A stretch of 64,000 nucleotides of DNA, from positions 5,332,001 through 5,396,000 of the forward strand of contig JAAXNY010000001.1 of the NCBI GenBank assembly GCA_013420905.1, read 5' to 3'. The notes beneath the pieces were generated by a model, which made no database searches, was not told where the DNA came from, and worked only from the letters and a program-made list of their open reading frames with translations. The position numbers and the translations under genes were made by a program. The DNA is from Collybia mongolica. Its lineage: Eukaryota; Basidiomycota; Agaricomycetes; Agaricales; Clitocybaceae. Shown in pieces: positions 53,983-64,000 of this stretch (position 1 is the first letter of the stretch; each line of letters starts with the position of its first letter).

Positions 53983-55195
53983 GATAGGGCCCGAAATTGT
54001 TTGCACTTATAAAGTCGACAAGTAAGGCTATTAGTGTCATTTCTAATAACCAAGTAAGCGGTAATAAAGGATTAGAGTCGAGCTCCAAGACGGCTAATCA
54101 GAGTGAACTAGTCTAATGGATAATACACTATCAGTACAGAGGACTATGAGTACGGTCTATTATTAGTCCTATTCACCATGCCCGGTTACAACCTCGGTGT
54201 CTTAGTTCATAAGTAACCGTTGTAGTATGATATCATTAGTCCGGGGATCATCATTAATAGGAGAAGTAATTGTAAATTCGGGACTTGCACAACCCGATCC
54301 TAGTCAGGGGTACTTGGTGTTAACTACCGGAAGCGACGGGACACCGTGAATAACAACAGGGACAATCAGGGGGAGTAAACGACAGTGCTGCGCTGTTTTA
54401 AATAACAAAGCGCGCGGTCGGGACTTGATAAGAGTTTAGCCCGCTCTTTCAATATTTGATAAGTAACCAGTAAACGACATAATTGGCACGCATGGCGCGC
54501 GCCAAGCTGTAGTAGACGCGTCGGTATTGAATACAGATCCTTGGCGCGCGGGAGCGCGGTTCCGTGTAAAATTTACAATTCCGTATGATATTTAGTTTGT
54601 ACATTATAAATAGACTGTAGATGAGTAGCGCTAAGGTAAGGAATCTTGCCCCCACTTCGCGCGACTATAGAGTATACAAATCACATTTGTTAAAACACTA
54701 TTGCATGCCCGAATTAAGGATCAGATTGCTTCAACGTGTCTTGATTGGAATTGATTGAAGAACCACAGAATTAAAGAAACTTAGTTCACTTGGAACTTAG
54801 TACCATATTGTCCGTTGGAATTACTAGGCACTTGGCCTTAGTGCACTTGGCACTGTATTGTTTGATAAGTCGCTTGGACTTATAGATCCGCTTGGGATCA
54901 CTAATAATTGAACGTACACTTGGTACTCAGTCTATTGGATCGAGAGATATTATAAATATACCTAGCAGGTTTTTGAACCTGTGTTGAAGCTTTTGTCTAA
55001 ATCGAACCCGTCGAGAGATCATTGGAAAGGGCTTTGGCTAGTACTATTCAAAGCTTAGTGCTTCTAAGCACTTGAACCCGAACTCAAAACAGGCGATTCC
55101 TACTGTTCGTGTGTTGATTGTTAGGTTTGGTGTGTGTGTGAGAGAGATTACATTTCATAGCATCAGCGCACTTATAGCCCAGGAGCCCCCTTTCA
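53983..55195 (+). repeat. 3' LTR
   Basis: TGATAGGGCCCG...CCCCCTTTCA; about 99% identical by eye to the 5' LTR. Hairpin array copy at 54783-54926. Confidence 0.95.
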
Positions 55196-56005
55196 CCGCG
55201 CTGTTTTAAATAACAAAGCGCACGGTCGGGACTTGATAAGAGTTTAGCCAGCTCTTTCAATATTTGATAAGTAACCAGTAAACAGCATAATTGGCATGCA
55301 TGGCACGCGCGCCAAGTTGTAGAGGACGCATCAGCATTGAATACAGATCCTTGGCGTGTGGGAGCGCGGTTCCGTGTAAAATTTACAATTCTGTATGATA
55401 TTTAGTTTGTACACTATAAATAGACTGTAGATGAGTAGCACTAAGGCAAGGAATCTTGCCCCCACTTCGCGCTACTATAGAGTATACAAATCACATTTGT
55501 TAAAACACTATTGCATGCCCGAATTAAGGATCAGATTGCTTCAACGTGTCTTGATTGGAATTGATTGAAGAACCACAGAATTAAAGAAACTTAGTTCACT
55601 TGGAACTTAGTACCATATTGTCCGTTGGAATTACTAGGCACTTGGCCTTAGTGCACTTGGCACTGTATTGTTTGATAAGTCACTTGGACTTATAGATCCG
55701 CTTGGGATCATTAATAATTGAACGTACACTTGGTACTCAGTCTATTGGATCGAGAGATATTATAAATATACCTAGCAGGTTTTTAAACCTGTGTTGAAGC
55801 TTTTGTCTAAATCAAACCCGTTGAGAGATCATTGGAAAGGGCTTTGGCTAGTACTATTCAAAGCTTAGTGCTTCTAAGCACTTGAACCCAAACTCAAAAC
55901 AGGCAATTCCTACTGTTCGTGTGTTGATTGTTAGGTTTGGTGTGTGTGTGTAAGGGATTACATTTCATAGCATCAGCACACTTATAGCCCAGGAGCCCCC
56001 TTTCA
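55196..56005 (+). repeat. Older LTR lacking its first ~406 bp, directly abutting the 3' LTR
   Basis: Matches 5' LTR positions 41362-42171. More diverged than the other two, with many CG to TG/CA changes. Hairpin stems are preserved (55593-55736). Ends with CCCCCTTTCA. Confidence 0.92.
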
Positions 56006-56280
56006 CCAGGCATGGTAAATAGGACTAATAATAGACCGTACTCATAGTCCTCTGTACTGATAGTGTATTATCCATTAGACTAGTTCACTCTGATTAGCCG
56101 TCTTGGAGCTTGACTCTAATCCTTTATTACCATTTACTTGGTTATTAGAAATGATACTAATAGCCTTACTTGTTGACTTTATAAGTGCAAACAATTTTGG
56201 GCCCTATCATCTCCCCCACACCACAAATGTAGACTGTCCTCAGTCTCTCTTTGCTGGCATGTTAGTCCAATACTTTGGGT
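56006..56280 (-). repeat. Inverted fragment: LTR start plus adjoining internal region
   Basis: 56006-56209 is the reverse complement of the first ~204 bp of the LTR. 56210-56280 is the reverse complement of the internal region just before the 3' LTR, including the polypurine tract. It is therefore the 3' junction of another element copy in opposite orientation. Confidence 0.9.
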
Positions 56281-56712
56281 TGACCATGTAATCACCTTCA
56301 AGGTCAAAGAAATCAATACCTGGGTCTACAAATATGCCAAGCATACTTTTGAATAGTATCCTTCCTAATTCTTTTATCACAACTAAAAGTTCAGGTAGGA
56401 TGGAATGGATAGTGTAGAGAATCACAAAGAGGAGTAACTACAGGTAGTCAGTATGGTGCAAATGTAAGTTAACAGAACTGGGCTCACCTCAGGTCAGTCA
56501 CACGAAGTGGGTGAAAGATGACTGAGGTGCCCCCCCTACTCTACCCGAGAGTATATAAGTAAGTTATAGCCCAACGTAGTCCAAGACTCCGTAGCTAAGC
56601 CTTTGTAGAGGCTGTAGGTATAAGCAAGGATGGATTGGGAAGTCAGGTGGCCAAAAGGAGAACTATGTGATTGTAAAGTATAGGAGGGAATTTGGAACAT
56701 AACGAGCAGGGG
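56281..56712. other. Unassigned, right flank of LTR fragments
   Basis: A minus-strand frame (56425-56240) contains protein-like segments (SILPELLVVIKELGRIL, FFDLEGDYMV), perhaps from another element. No family recognised. Confidence 0.35.
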
Positions 56713-57890
56713 TCACAAGTGGCCCTTTCTCAACAGATAGAGCTTTTGGCACTGTGATGCTATTATACAGTCAGCATTGGTGCAGTTGCTAACAGGGGAG
56801 AAGCGGCATACCTCTAGCCATGTAATACCAGCGTTTAGCCCATCTATATAGGAGCAGTAATGGAGTTCAGGCAATGCCTTGATCCACAGATATTTATCAC
56901 TATTGTGGAGGTATGTAATGAGGTCCATGAAATGTAAATCACCAGCATGTTTGCCATGATAAAACCAAGAATTCCATGCATATCTCATAGCTCCGCTGCT
57001 CATCAACATACTGTGATGATTAGTGTTAGCATCGTTTCGGGTACATAATACCCTAACGCACCTATATGGTGTTCCCAGTTGCTGACAATCCATACCATTG
57101 ATACATTTTGTCATGAGAAATAGATGTTCTTTTTCGCGGTCAATAAAATATTGTCCTGAGTGCTCCTCATTAAAAATGAAGTCACCAAATGAAGCGTGGA
57201 GGAAGCTGATGGAACTTCTTGAACCGGTGGTTGTGATAGTAAGAATGGAGTGCATTTTTCGCAAGACGACAGCCACTTCCCCTGGAGAAAGGCCTAGAAG
57301 TTCTTCAATAAGGGAAACATCATACAATTCTTCTAGGGCAGGATCCCAGAGGAAAATGAACCCAAAAATATGGAGGAGAGTTGAGCAATGCTGTGTTGGA
57401 CAAGCGATTAAGATTTGTTGATATAACAATAATTTTACAACACGGCACTGGTCGTTGTCTCTGCTGCATTCATCCAGGCCATCAAAGATTAGAAAATGCT
57501 GTTTCCGTTTGATCCAAAATTTCCTCTTGAACTGTGATTGCTGGTATGGCTCAAGAATGAGCTTGTGTAGCTGGACTTCTGGTGACTTGTCCAAGATTGA
57601 GGGGTTCCCCTTCATAATGCTCTTGACTTTCTTTCGCTTTTGAACTGTAGATGAGATTATATCATAGGTAAGAGTTGGGATCAGAGGTGTTATAGTGTTT
57701 CGGGATGGAGATCCTCAGAAAAAGAAATAAGACCCAGCTAGAATCTTTTTGTCTGCACAAATTCCCGCCACCGTTTGGGCAACAGCTGATTTACCAGCAC
57801 CTGCAGGCCCATGGAGAAAGAGGATATCCTCTTGACCCAAGTCTATCCATTGTAATATATGTGCTATCAGGGCTCTTTGAGTATTCTCAT
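56713..57890 (-). pseudogene. NACHT (NLR-like) P-loop NTPase, decayed
   Basis: The minus strand begins near 57890 with NENTQRALIAHILQWID and the Walker A loop GPAGAGKSAVAQT, then GICADKKILAGSYFFF followed by a TGA. After an intron-like gap it continues from MKGNPSILDKSPEV to Walker B FLIFDGLDEC, LSPGEVAVVLRKMHSILTI and FLHASFGDFIF, as in the intact NACHT gene to the right. Part of the segment between Walker B and the winged-helix-like region is missing. CpG-poor, unlike its neighbour. Known for the family: STAND NTPases used in self/non-self recognition and cell death. Confidence 0.75.
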
Positions 57891-59518
57891 TGCAGCGACA
57901 TCAGTGTTTATAGAAATTTCTTTTTGTGCTTGCTTACATGCTTGTACAAGCTTGTACAAGTCCAAAAAGTGTGCAAACAAACAGCTGAAAAGCTATGTCT
58001 GAATTTCAACAAGTTCTCAATGCAAATTTGTTTGAAATTTATTGCTTCTCCAGTAGTGTGCTTAACAACATGTTGACTGGTCTCAGGATATCCCCACAGC
58101 CTTCACCTACATGTTTCCGAGCACAGAACATGCGCTGTGTTTACATACCATTGCCGTCGCCATCGCAGATGGTGACAACATAATTCGGAACTATGGGCCA
58201 ACTTTTGATATGTAGGATCAACTTACAGGTGAACTTCATACTCAATACATTCCTGAAGACTAACTACAAACCTAGTTTGGGTATTGGAGCTGTATTGTGA
58301 TGCCACACATAGGAAAAACTTTCAGAGGAAACTTGCAGACTTGTCGTCAAGCCGAAAAGTGCCGGAAAGTGCCGAAAAGCGAACAAGAAATTTGTCATCT
58401 TACTGATGGAGGTGGAGGGTAGCAAGCTTGAGAATTGAATGAGGCTTCTGTGGAACTAGCATATAAGAGCCTTTGCAATCCTACAAGCTGGTGAGCATGT
58501 TGTCAGTGGTTACCGTGTTGAATTCAGCTCACCGTTGCTGCTCTGATTTCCTGCATTGCTGGTGGTGATTTTGTTAATGATACTTTTGTCGACAAATTTG
58601 CTGTGATTGATAGTAAAATTGCTTGATTTTGCAAAAGCCATCCTGCCTATCGTCAATGAAATGTTGAGCGCTGAACATTGAGCAAGGAAATACTGTTTAA
58701 CAGTGTTGTTTCTCACGACCATCTGACACCTGCATGACACACAGGCGTTTATACCGACAGGAATTCTTGACAACATGATCTTGATGAAACATCAGTGCCG
58801 TGAGACTTGACGCCAATTTGATGGCGTGCGTATTATCAGAAACATGTTGGACTTCTCAGTCATTCGCTCTGAAGCTATGAAGTAACAAATCAGATAACTA
58901 GGTCCAGAAATTGAGCCAAGGAGTTGCAGATGGGCGGGTCAAATTTAAACAGGACATTGATTGCAACTTCCATCACTTTTCATTCTTCCGCCTCACCTAA
59001 GTACTGCTATTCGGCACCCTTCGCCAGCCCTTTAATTTTATCTCATCCGTTTGTTTGGCCCTCATCCGCAATATACCCTTCCAATTTTCCCCCAAACAGT
59101 CGTGTCTTGACTTTGAGGTCCATCGGACGAGCTCACAATGTTCCTGGTGATCCCCCCGACCAGGGTGGACTGCCACGAGAAGCCCGTATGGAACCAGCTA
59201 TGCAGTCAAGTACTACCTCATTTTCCGTGATGCGGCCTGTCTTCACCATCAGTCATTCAACTAACCTGATCGCATACGGTAACCTAGGACCTTGAGGAGA
59301 ACGCACATTTACTTCTCGGGGTTGACTAATGTTAATGACTGCCTTGTTCCGGCTACCCGCGGTAGTTCTCAGCGTGCGCATGCAAGTCTTTGTATCATTG
59401 AGCTGAATTTGTTCTTTTTATCATTTAATCGTTTCCACCGATCCGTAAGGTCAAGCGAAGAATTTGATGACATCTGCTCATGCATGCTACTATAATAATC
59501 ATGTCGTATTTTTGTGAA
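57891..59518. other. Intergenic between NACHT genes
   Basis: No gene recognised. Contains two tandem 10-bp palindromes (CTTGTACAAG twice, 57941-57960) and a short direct repeat GTGCCG(G/A)AAA near 58350-58380. The open frame 58924-59295 (+) has no family pattern. Confidence 0.4.
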
Positions 59519-59700
59519 ATTAGGACTTACTTCAAGCCAGCCGAGGATGACAGAAATATCAGAGCTTTCCACACTATTAGGGAGTACTCCGGGATCGAAG
59601 CTTTCAAGGGAATTCAATACGTCTTCGTTTCCTGGAGGGGCGTTTGATATGTGTTGAGTCCAGTACTTCCGAGCATATTGAAATGCGCTACAGGGGAAGG
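59519..59700 (-). pseudogene. NACHT-protein helical spacer fragment
   Basis: Reads FQYARKYWTQHISNAPPG then DISVILGWLE, ending at a GT donor-like site (GAAG|TAAGTCC). The motif YAxxYWxxHL is the conserved helix after the NACHT domain in basidiomycete NLR-like proteins. It lies beyond the stop at 59742 and may be a further exon or the remnant of a second copy. Confidence 0.5.
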
Positions 59701-59741
59701 TTAGAAAGTCTAGAGGTAAACGAGAAATAAATTAGGTCTGT

Positions 59742-62026
59742 TCACGGAACGTACGAAGTTTCCGTATTTCCTATGGTGTTTTTTGAAAGTACCGAAATGC
59801 ACCAGATACTCATGCGGATGTGGCCACATACAGCATCGTCCGCATAGCTTGTCGATATTGATACATCCTCGAGGTAATCATGTATGAGTTCTGCAATGTC
59901 GTCCAAATTACACTCCATTAAAATAACCTTGTCAAGCTCTAATGCCACGGCATTTTCAGCAAATCTGGAAGGTGATATGACATCGCTGATCATTATATAT
60001 GGTTCACTTCTTGAATTGGAAAGATGTTGAATGCTGCGGTTGACCCAATCAATGCGCCGACCCCAAGGGATATGTTCAAAAATGATCAATCCATCTACCA
60101 CAAAATCATCAAGAGCCTTGAATAACACAACAGATTGTGCTTGGAGTGGTGGCGCAGCTCTTCCCAATGCCCGAGACCAAAAAGTCTCGATGATTTGCTT
60201 CCTCACGGAAATTGAATTATATTCAAATCGTCGGGAAAGGCTGTCGAGATTCTGTATCATATTTATAGGCATTCTGCAACGGTTCTGACATGAATTTGGA
60301 CTTACCTTTAGCCAACGAATACCAGCCTTGATTCCTTTCAAGGCTTCGTTCCGTAACATGGACTGTTCTTGCCACCATTGGAAATCGAGTTGTGTGAAAA
60401 GAGTTTCTAAAAGAAGAGGGTATTTCGACCAATGTGCTTCCCGACAATGATGGCTCCATAGATCCAGGCCGTACTCCATCACTGTGATCTGGGAAAATAG
60501 GAGGTCTACATTATTGATGGACCTTCAACGAGAAGGATTCAGTATTTCTAATAAAATGGTGGACCATCACTTTCGACTCACCCAGACCAAGTTCCCAAGA
60601 AATTAATGAGAGCTTCTGCTATCAAGGCGTGCCCTTCTGCCTTATCAATGTAATACGTTTCTGCGCGCACTTTGTTTAAGATGAAATCCCCAAAGGATGC
60701 GTGGAAGAAGTGGATTTTTCCAGACTCGGTGATATCGATGAGCGAATGCATCCGTCGTAAGGCTCGCCTGACAGTCCCTGGTGAAAGCTGGAACAATACC
60801 TCAATTTCTAATTCTCCTAAGAAACCACTCCTGCGTGACTTTTGAAGGAGTAATACAGTCAGGACGCGCAGAAGGAGCTTGATTTCGTTACATTCAGACA
60901 GAATATGTTTGTATAACCGGTCAAGCTCAGCAAATGGAGTTCGTCCTGTGGGGGTGTTGATTACTTCCTTGAGCCGATCCGGCGGGTGGAAATCATCATC
61001 ATCAATATACCTGAGGACTGTTGACGCATAGATAAACATCCCTCCTGCTTTAGAGGCTAGTTGCGCAATAACAAGGCCCTTTGGCCATGGTCTTCGAACA
61101 TGTGCCATCGCTTCATGGTGTTTTTCCAGTATATCCTTGAAACCTTCCTGTAGGAATGCGAGAACGTCCCTTTTTCCTTGTATCATGTGGTGTGAATCAC
61201 TAAGAGACACGTAGCGCATGCTCCCAGTGAGTAAACGGAAAGCACTCTTGATCTGAGGCTCCGGGCGGCTAGCAATGAGAAAGCGAAAAGGAATGCAGGA
61301 GTTGTGTACCAATTCGCCTATGATACGTACGACTTCGCGCTGATTATTATCGCCTTTACATTCATCCAACCCATCGATTATAATAAGGAAAGGCTGCAAG
61401 TGCTGCGTTTCCCTAGCCATAGAGTTGCTTTCGGAGTCTGATGAGAATAGTGGAACAATAAGCGCCTCTGCCTGAGCCTTGGCGGATTTGTGTAGAATTG
61501 ATAGATCTTCCTCAACCATGTTCCCGATCATGCTACGTTTCTTAGGCATGGAAACAGCCAGCTGGTACACGATTGATGGAATAAGGCGTCCCGATGTATC
61601 CCGACCGGGCGAGTCACGTGAGAAAAAGAAGGAAGCTATCAGGACACCTTCTTTAGCACAAATCTCTGCAACGGTCTGGGCAATTGCTGATTTTCCAACC
61701 CCAGCTGGACCATAAAGCCATAGAAGGTTTTCAAGGTTGGTGTCGATCCATTCAAATATTTCCTTCAAAACGGCCTGTCGAGTACTCGGAAGACACCTTG
61801 GAGGTGGATATCGTCCTTGGGAATCATAGACAGCATCTGGACAAGACTCCCGGTAAAGTTGCGCAATTCCTATGGTATATTTCACAGTCAATAAACGCCA
61901 CCGTCAGATTGTAATTCATTGCTCACCGTGCTCTCCTAGTGCCGTGGCATTTTGGTAATAGTCTCCGTGTACATCATTAAAGGTACTGTAGTTGAAGACG
62001 AGGTGTTTGGATCTAGCAAGAGTCAT
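59742..62026 (-). CDS. NACHT-domain STAND NTPase (NLR-like)
   Basis: Exon 1 (62026-61927) encodes 33 residues with FNYSTFNDVHGDYYQNATA. A 55-bp intron splits a Gly codon; exon 2 (from 61869) starts GIAQLYRESCPDAV and contains Walker A GPAGVGKSAIAQT, sensor-like FFFSRDSPGRDTSGRLIPSI, Walker B LIIIDGLDEC, FRFLIASRPEP and the winged-helix-like end (LSPGTVRRALRRMHSLIDI, FFHASFGDFIL). A further part (60482-59742) continues with YGLDLWSHHCREAHW and a helical region. I could not find a splice between 60578 and 60482 that keeps frame, so the gene may end near 60578 or be frameshifted. No WD40, ankyrin or TPR repeats seen. Proposed role: heterokaryon incompatibility or defence. Confidence 0.75.
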
Positions 62027-63807
62027 ATCGTAGGAGGCGCTCACAACTCGGTAGAAGGCTACTGAAATGTGTCAGCTACACGTGCGATTTCCTTGTACGT
62101 TGAGAAGCCTGTCCCCAAGGCATCTTTGATGAAAGATCTGTTTCAAAACCATCAGTAGGCGCTGATTGTATCTATGGGCTACAAAGCACCGTACAAACGT
62201 TAGCAATCCGCGCACTGTGAAGAGCGGTTATCGTAAATAGCCATAATACTCTATACTGCGTAAAATCACTGCATCCAATTTGAAGAACTGGCTGGGATTA
62301 CTCAATCTGGCATCCATTCTTATGGAAAATCACTCACAAGTCAAATAATAGTGGTGTTTTTGCATGCGCAGTCAAGCGCTTTTTGCCTTGAAACATGGCG
62401 GGGGGAAGTTGATTGACGAAGATTGGTTTAGTCATGGAAAACTAATCCGACGATGCTAGTGCGCACAGAACTACATGGACAAAGTAATAAACACATTGAA
62501 GAAGTATCGAATGTGCCGTGACTGTTAGACGTACAGTGAACTGCAAGACTAACAGGTTCTATCTCCTACAGACAAAAAAGGATTACGAATCTGAACACAA
62601 TGACAGCGGAGAGAGACCGTATGACGTGGACTAAATTTTTTAATGCGTCAGTACATGCTCCCAATGCCAGGAACATAGTTCGACTTTGTCTTCCATCTTC
62701 AACCTCCGCATGGAGACCGAACTATTTGGACTACTTCATTTTCGAAGGTCCAGGAATCCGGTTCTCGGCCTCTCGGGGCTTGTAACCGCTGTAGCAGGTG
62801 GCAATAGGTGTGGTGCTAATTTTTACGTTGTTGATGGTCTGGTCTCGAGAAACGTTCTAGGAGGGGTAGATTGCCTAGGAGCGATACCACTACCGAGTGA
62901 CCTATCCATGTAGTTTAGTCGGAAACTTTAAGCATTTGTCCTTCATGACAGCTAAAGGAGATCGGATGAAGGTATGGTATAATTAGTATAATTCATCAAA
63001 TTAACGACGTGCCATCAACGCCATACCATTCACGACATATCATTCTGTTCATCTCACCGGCTGGGTTGCCTAGCTAAGAGGTGATATTCCTTACCCTGTT
63101 ATGAACTTTGGTTCCACTAACCCTCTGATAAGCGAGATTTAATTTTTGTTACGGCGTACATAAACGGGCGAGCAAAGTCTACACCTTGCTATCTGAGAGC
63201 TCGAGAGGAAGGGACAAAAAAGAGGAGGAGAGGCTTGCCGCAACCGATGTTCATACATCTTACGTAATAATTATCTTATTCTAACCGATTCATAATATTA
63301 TATTATTAATTAAGTCTTGATTATAAGTCCGGATGATCTGGCTTTCCGTCCTCACCGCCACACTCCTCAACGTCAAAAAATGAAAAACGTTGAATAAAAA
63401 AACTCTTGTTTTGTTTCTTCAATACCTAACGACTCGTGTATAAAGAATCTTTAGGGGTTCCTGAGCCTCAAAGAAGTAATATAAGCCCACCACAGCCAAC
63501 CCGCAGCTCGTCTTGCGATTCAGCCCGACATTTTAATCATACATCATACCTTATCCTCTGGTTCGTGTTCCCGTCCAGGTTTCTCGTCGACTCCCAACAC
63601 TTGCGCCACACTCTCCACAAGGCCTGCACGGTGTGCTATTGGTACAGCTTGAGCCTTCCCGCCCTCCGGTGTTCCATGCATAAAGTTTGATAGCGCCCTA
63701 GCTGTAGTGAGGAGTGGCAAGGCAAGAAAGAAAAGCGGGAAAATCTAAGTGTTCGCCATGCCTGGTCATCAGTCATAGGGTTGCCGATTACGACAAATAA
63801 CATACTT
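62027..63807. other. Intergenic
   Basis: No supportable gene. Short frames (62600-62785, 62686-62913, 63436-63690 on +) overlap each other and lack motifs. A minus-strand stretch at 63545-63700 is open and may belong to the gene at the window edge. Confidence 0.4.
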
Positions 63808-64000
63808 GTCCAAATTGCCAGATCGGGCCATCGGGTGGCGCAAAGCGGTTCTTGGAAACTGTGAGCTCTGTGAAAGTGATCCAGATTACGAGTATGATAG
63901 ACACAATGATGCCCCAGCGATAATCAGCACGGAAATCAGCATTTTCCGGGGTCTCCTCCTGGATGCGGTCAGTTATATAAAATAGCTTACGGTCAGCATA
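63808..64000 (-). CDS. Possible membrane-protein exon, gene running off the right edge
   Basis: On the minus strand an acceptor-like GCATCCAG is followed by EETPENADFRADYRWG, a single hydrophobic segment IIVSIILVIWITF and then FAPPDGPIWQFGQ, ending at a GT donor-like GTATGTT. This looks like the last transmembrane exon of a larger protein. The next exon to the left is probably within 63545-63710, but I could not settle its frame. Partial; family not recognised. Confidence 0.35.

Larger units (their letters stand above)
40956..55195 (+). mobile_element. Ty3-type LTR retrotransposon, 14.2 kb, with antisense cargo genes
   Basis: Two LTRs (about 1215 bp, TG...CA) that differ at roughly eight places by eye enclose a primer-binding site, gag, protease, pol (RT-RNaseH-integrase order, as in Ty3/gypsy), two minus-strand intron-containing genes and a polypurine tract. 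The element is much larger than typical fungal Ty3 elements because of the 4.6-kb region after pol. The bases flanking the two LTRs do not match (AGCGC versus CCGCG), so no target duplication is seen. Near-identical LTRs indicate a recent insertion or recombination. Confidence 0.93.

Noticed and set aside
58924..59295. 123-codon open frame on the + strand
   Set aside because: No family pattern, no splice context, between NACHT genes on the other strand.
1..64000. CRISPR arrays, bacterial operons or phage genes
   Set aside because: Introns, TE types and gene families are fungal; no regularly spaced identical repeats of CRISPR size.

Overview
The window looks like a repeat-rich piece of a mushroom-forming basidiomycete (Agaricomycetes) genome. 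Genes carry many introns of about 50 bp with GT/AG ends. Fungal families are present (multi-exon eL20, CSN5, LysM/GH18/GH76 cell-wall enzyme, F-box, NACHT proteins). So are elements typical of this group: a LINE, a Tc1-like element, a Ty3-type LTR element, a DUF6698-like gene and a transposase C-terminus of Agaricomycete type. I do not name a species.

Layout. 0.2-4.6 kb (-): a decayed monocarboxylate-type MFS transporter split by a poly-A retroposon with 15-bp target duplications, itself hit by a 1.6-kb Tc1 element (DD34E). 5.0-5.8 kb: a 2OG-Fe(II) oxygenase pseudogene. 6.2-12.8 kb (-): a nearly full-length LINE with 12-bp target duplications. 13.3-25.3 kb: the host-gene core, namely an OXLD1-like mitochondrial protein, a dead and an intact methyltransferase, a frameshifted F-box gene, ribosomal protein eL20, a secreted carboxylesterase and CSN5. 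26.2-31.2 kb: a secreted LysM-CBM18-GH18 chitinase whose frame appears to continue into a GH76 domain. 31.3-39.7 kb: a CpG-depleted graveyard (P450, third methyltransferase copy, transposase C-terminus, DUF6698-like gene). 39.7-56.3 kb: a second, truncated Tc1 copy abutting a 14.2-kb LTR retrotransposon, followed by a truncated LTR and an inverted LTR fragment. 56.7-62.0 kb (-): NACHT (NLR-like) genes in different states of decay. The right end holds the 3' part of a possible membrane-protein gene.

The most unusual object is the Ty3-type element. Gag, protease and pol lie in three reading frames. Each junction has a canonical-looking -1 slippery heptamer (GGGTTTC before the gag stop, GGATTTT before the pro stop). 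Downstream of pol, on the opposite strand, it carries two intron-containing genes whose splice junctions are almost all in frame; one encodes a six-cysteine Zn2Cys6-like motif. Its LTRs hold a run of very small stem-loops that share the loop [A/G]CTTG but have different, self-complementary stems, just downstream of the LTR TATA box. I know of no named system that matches this combination.

All calls were made by reading; no database or folding program was run. Identities and counts given are by eye.
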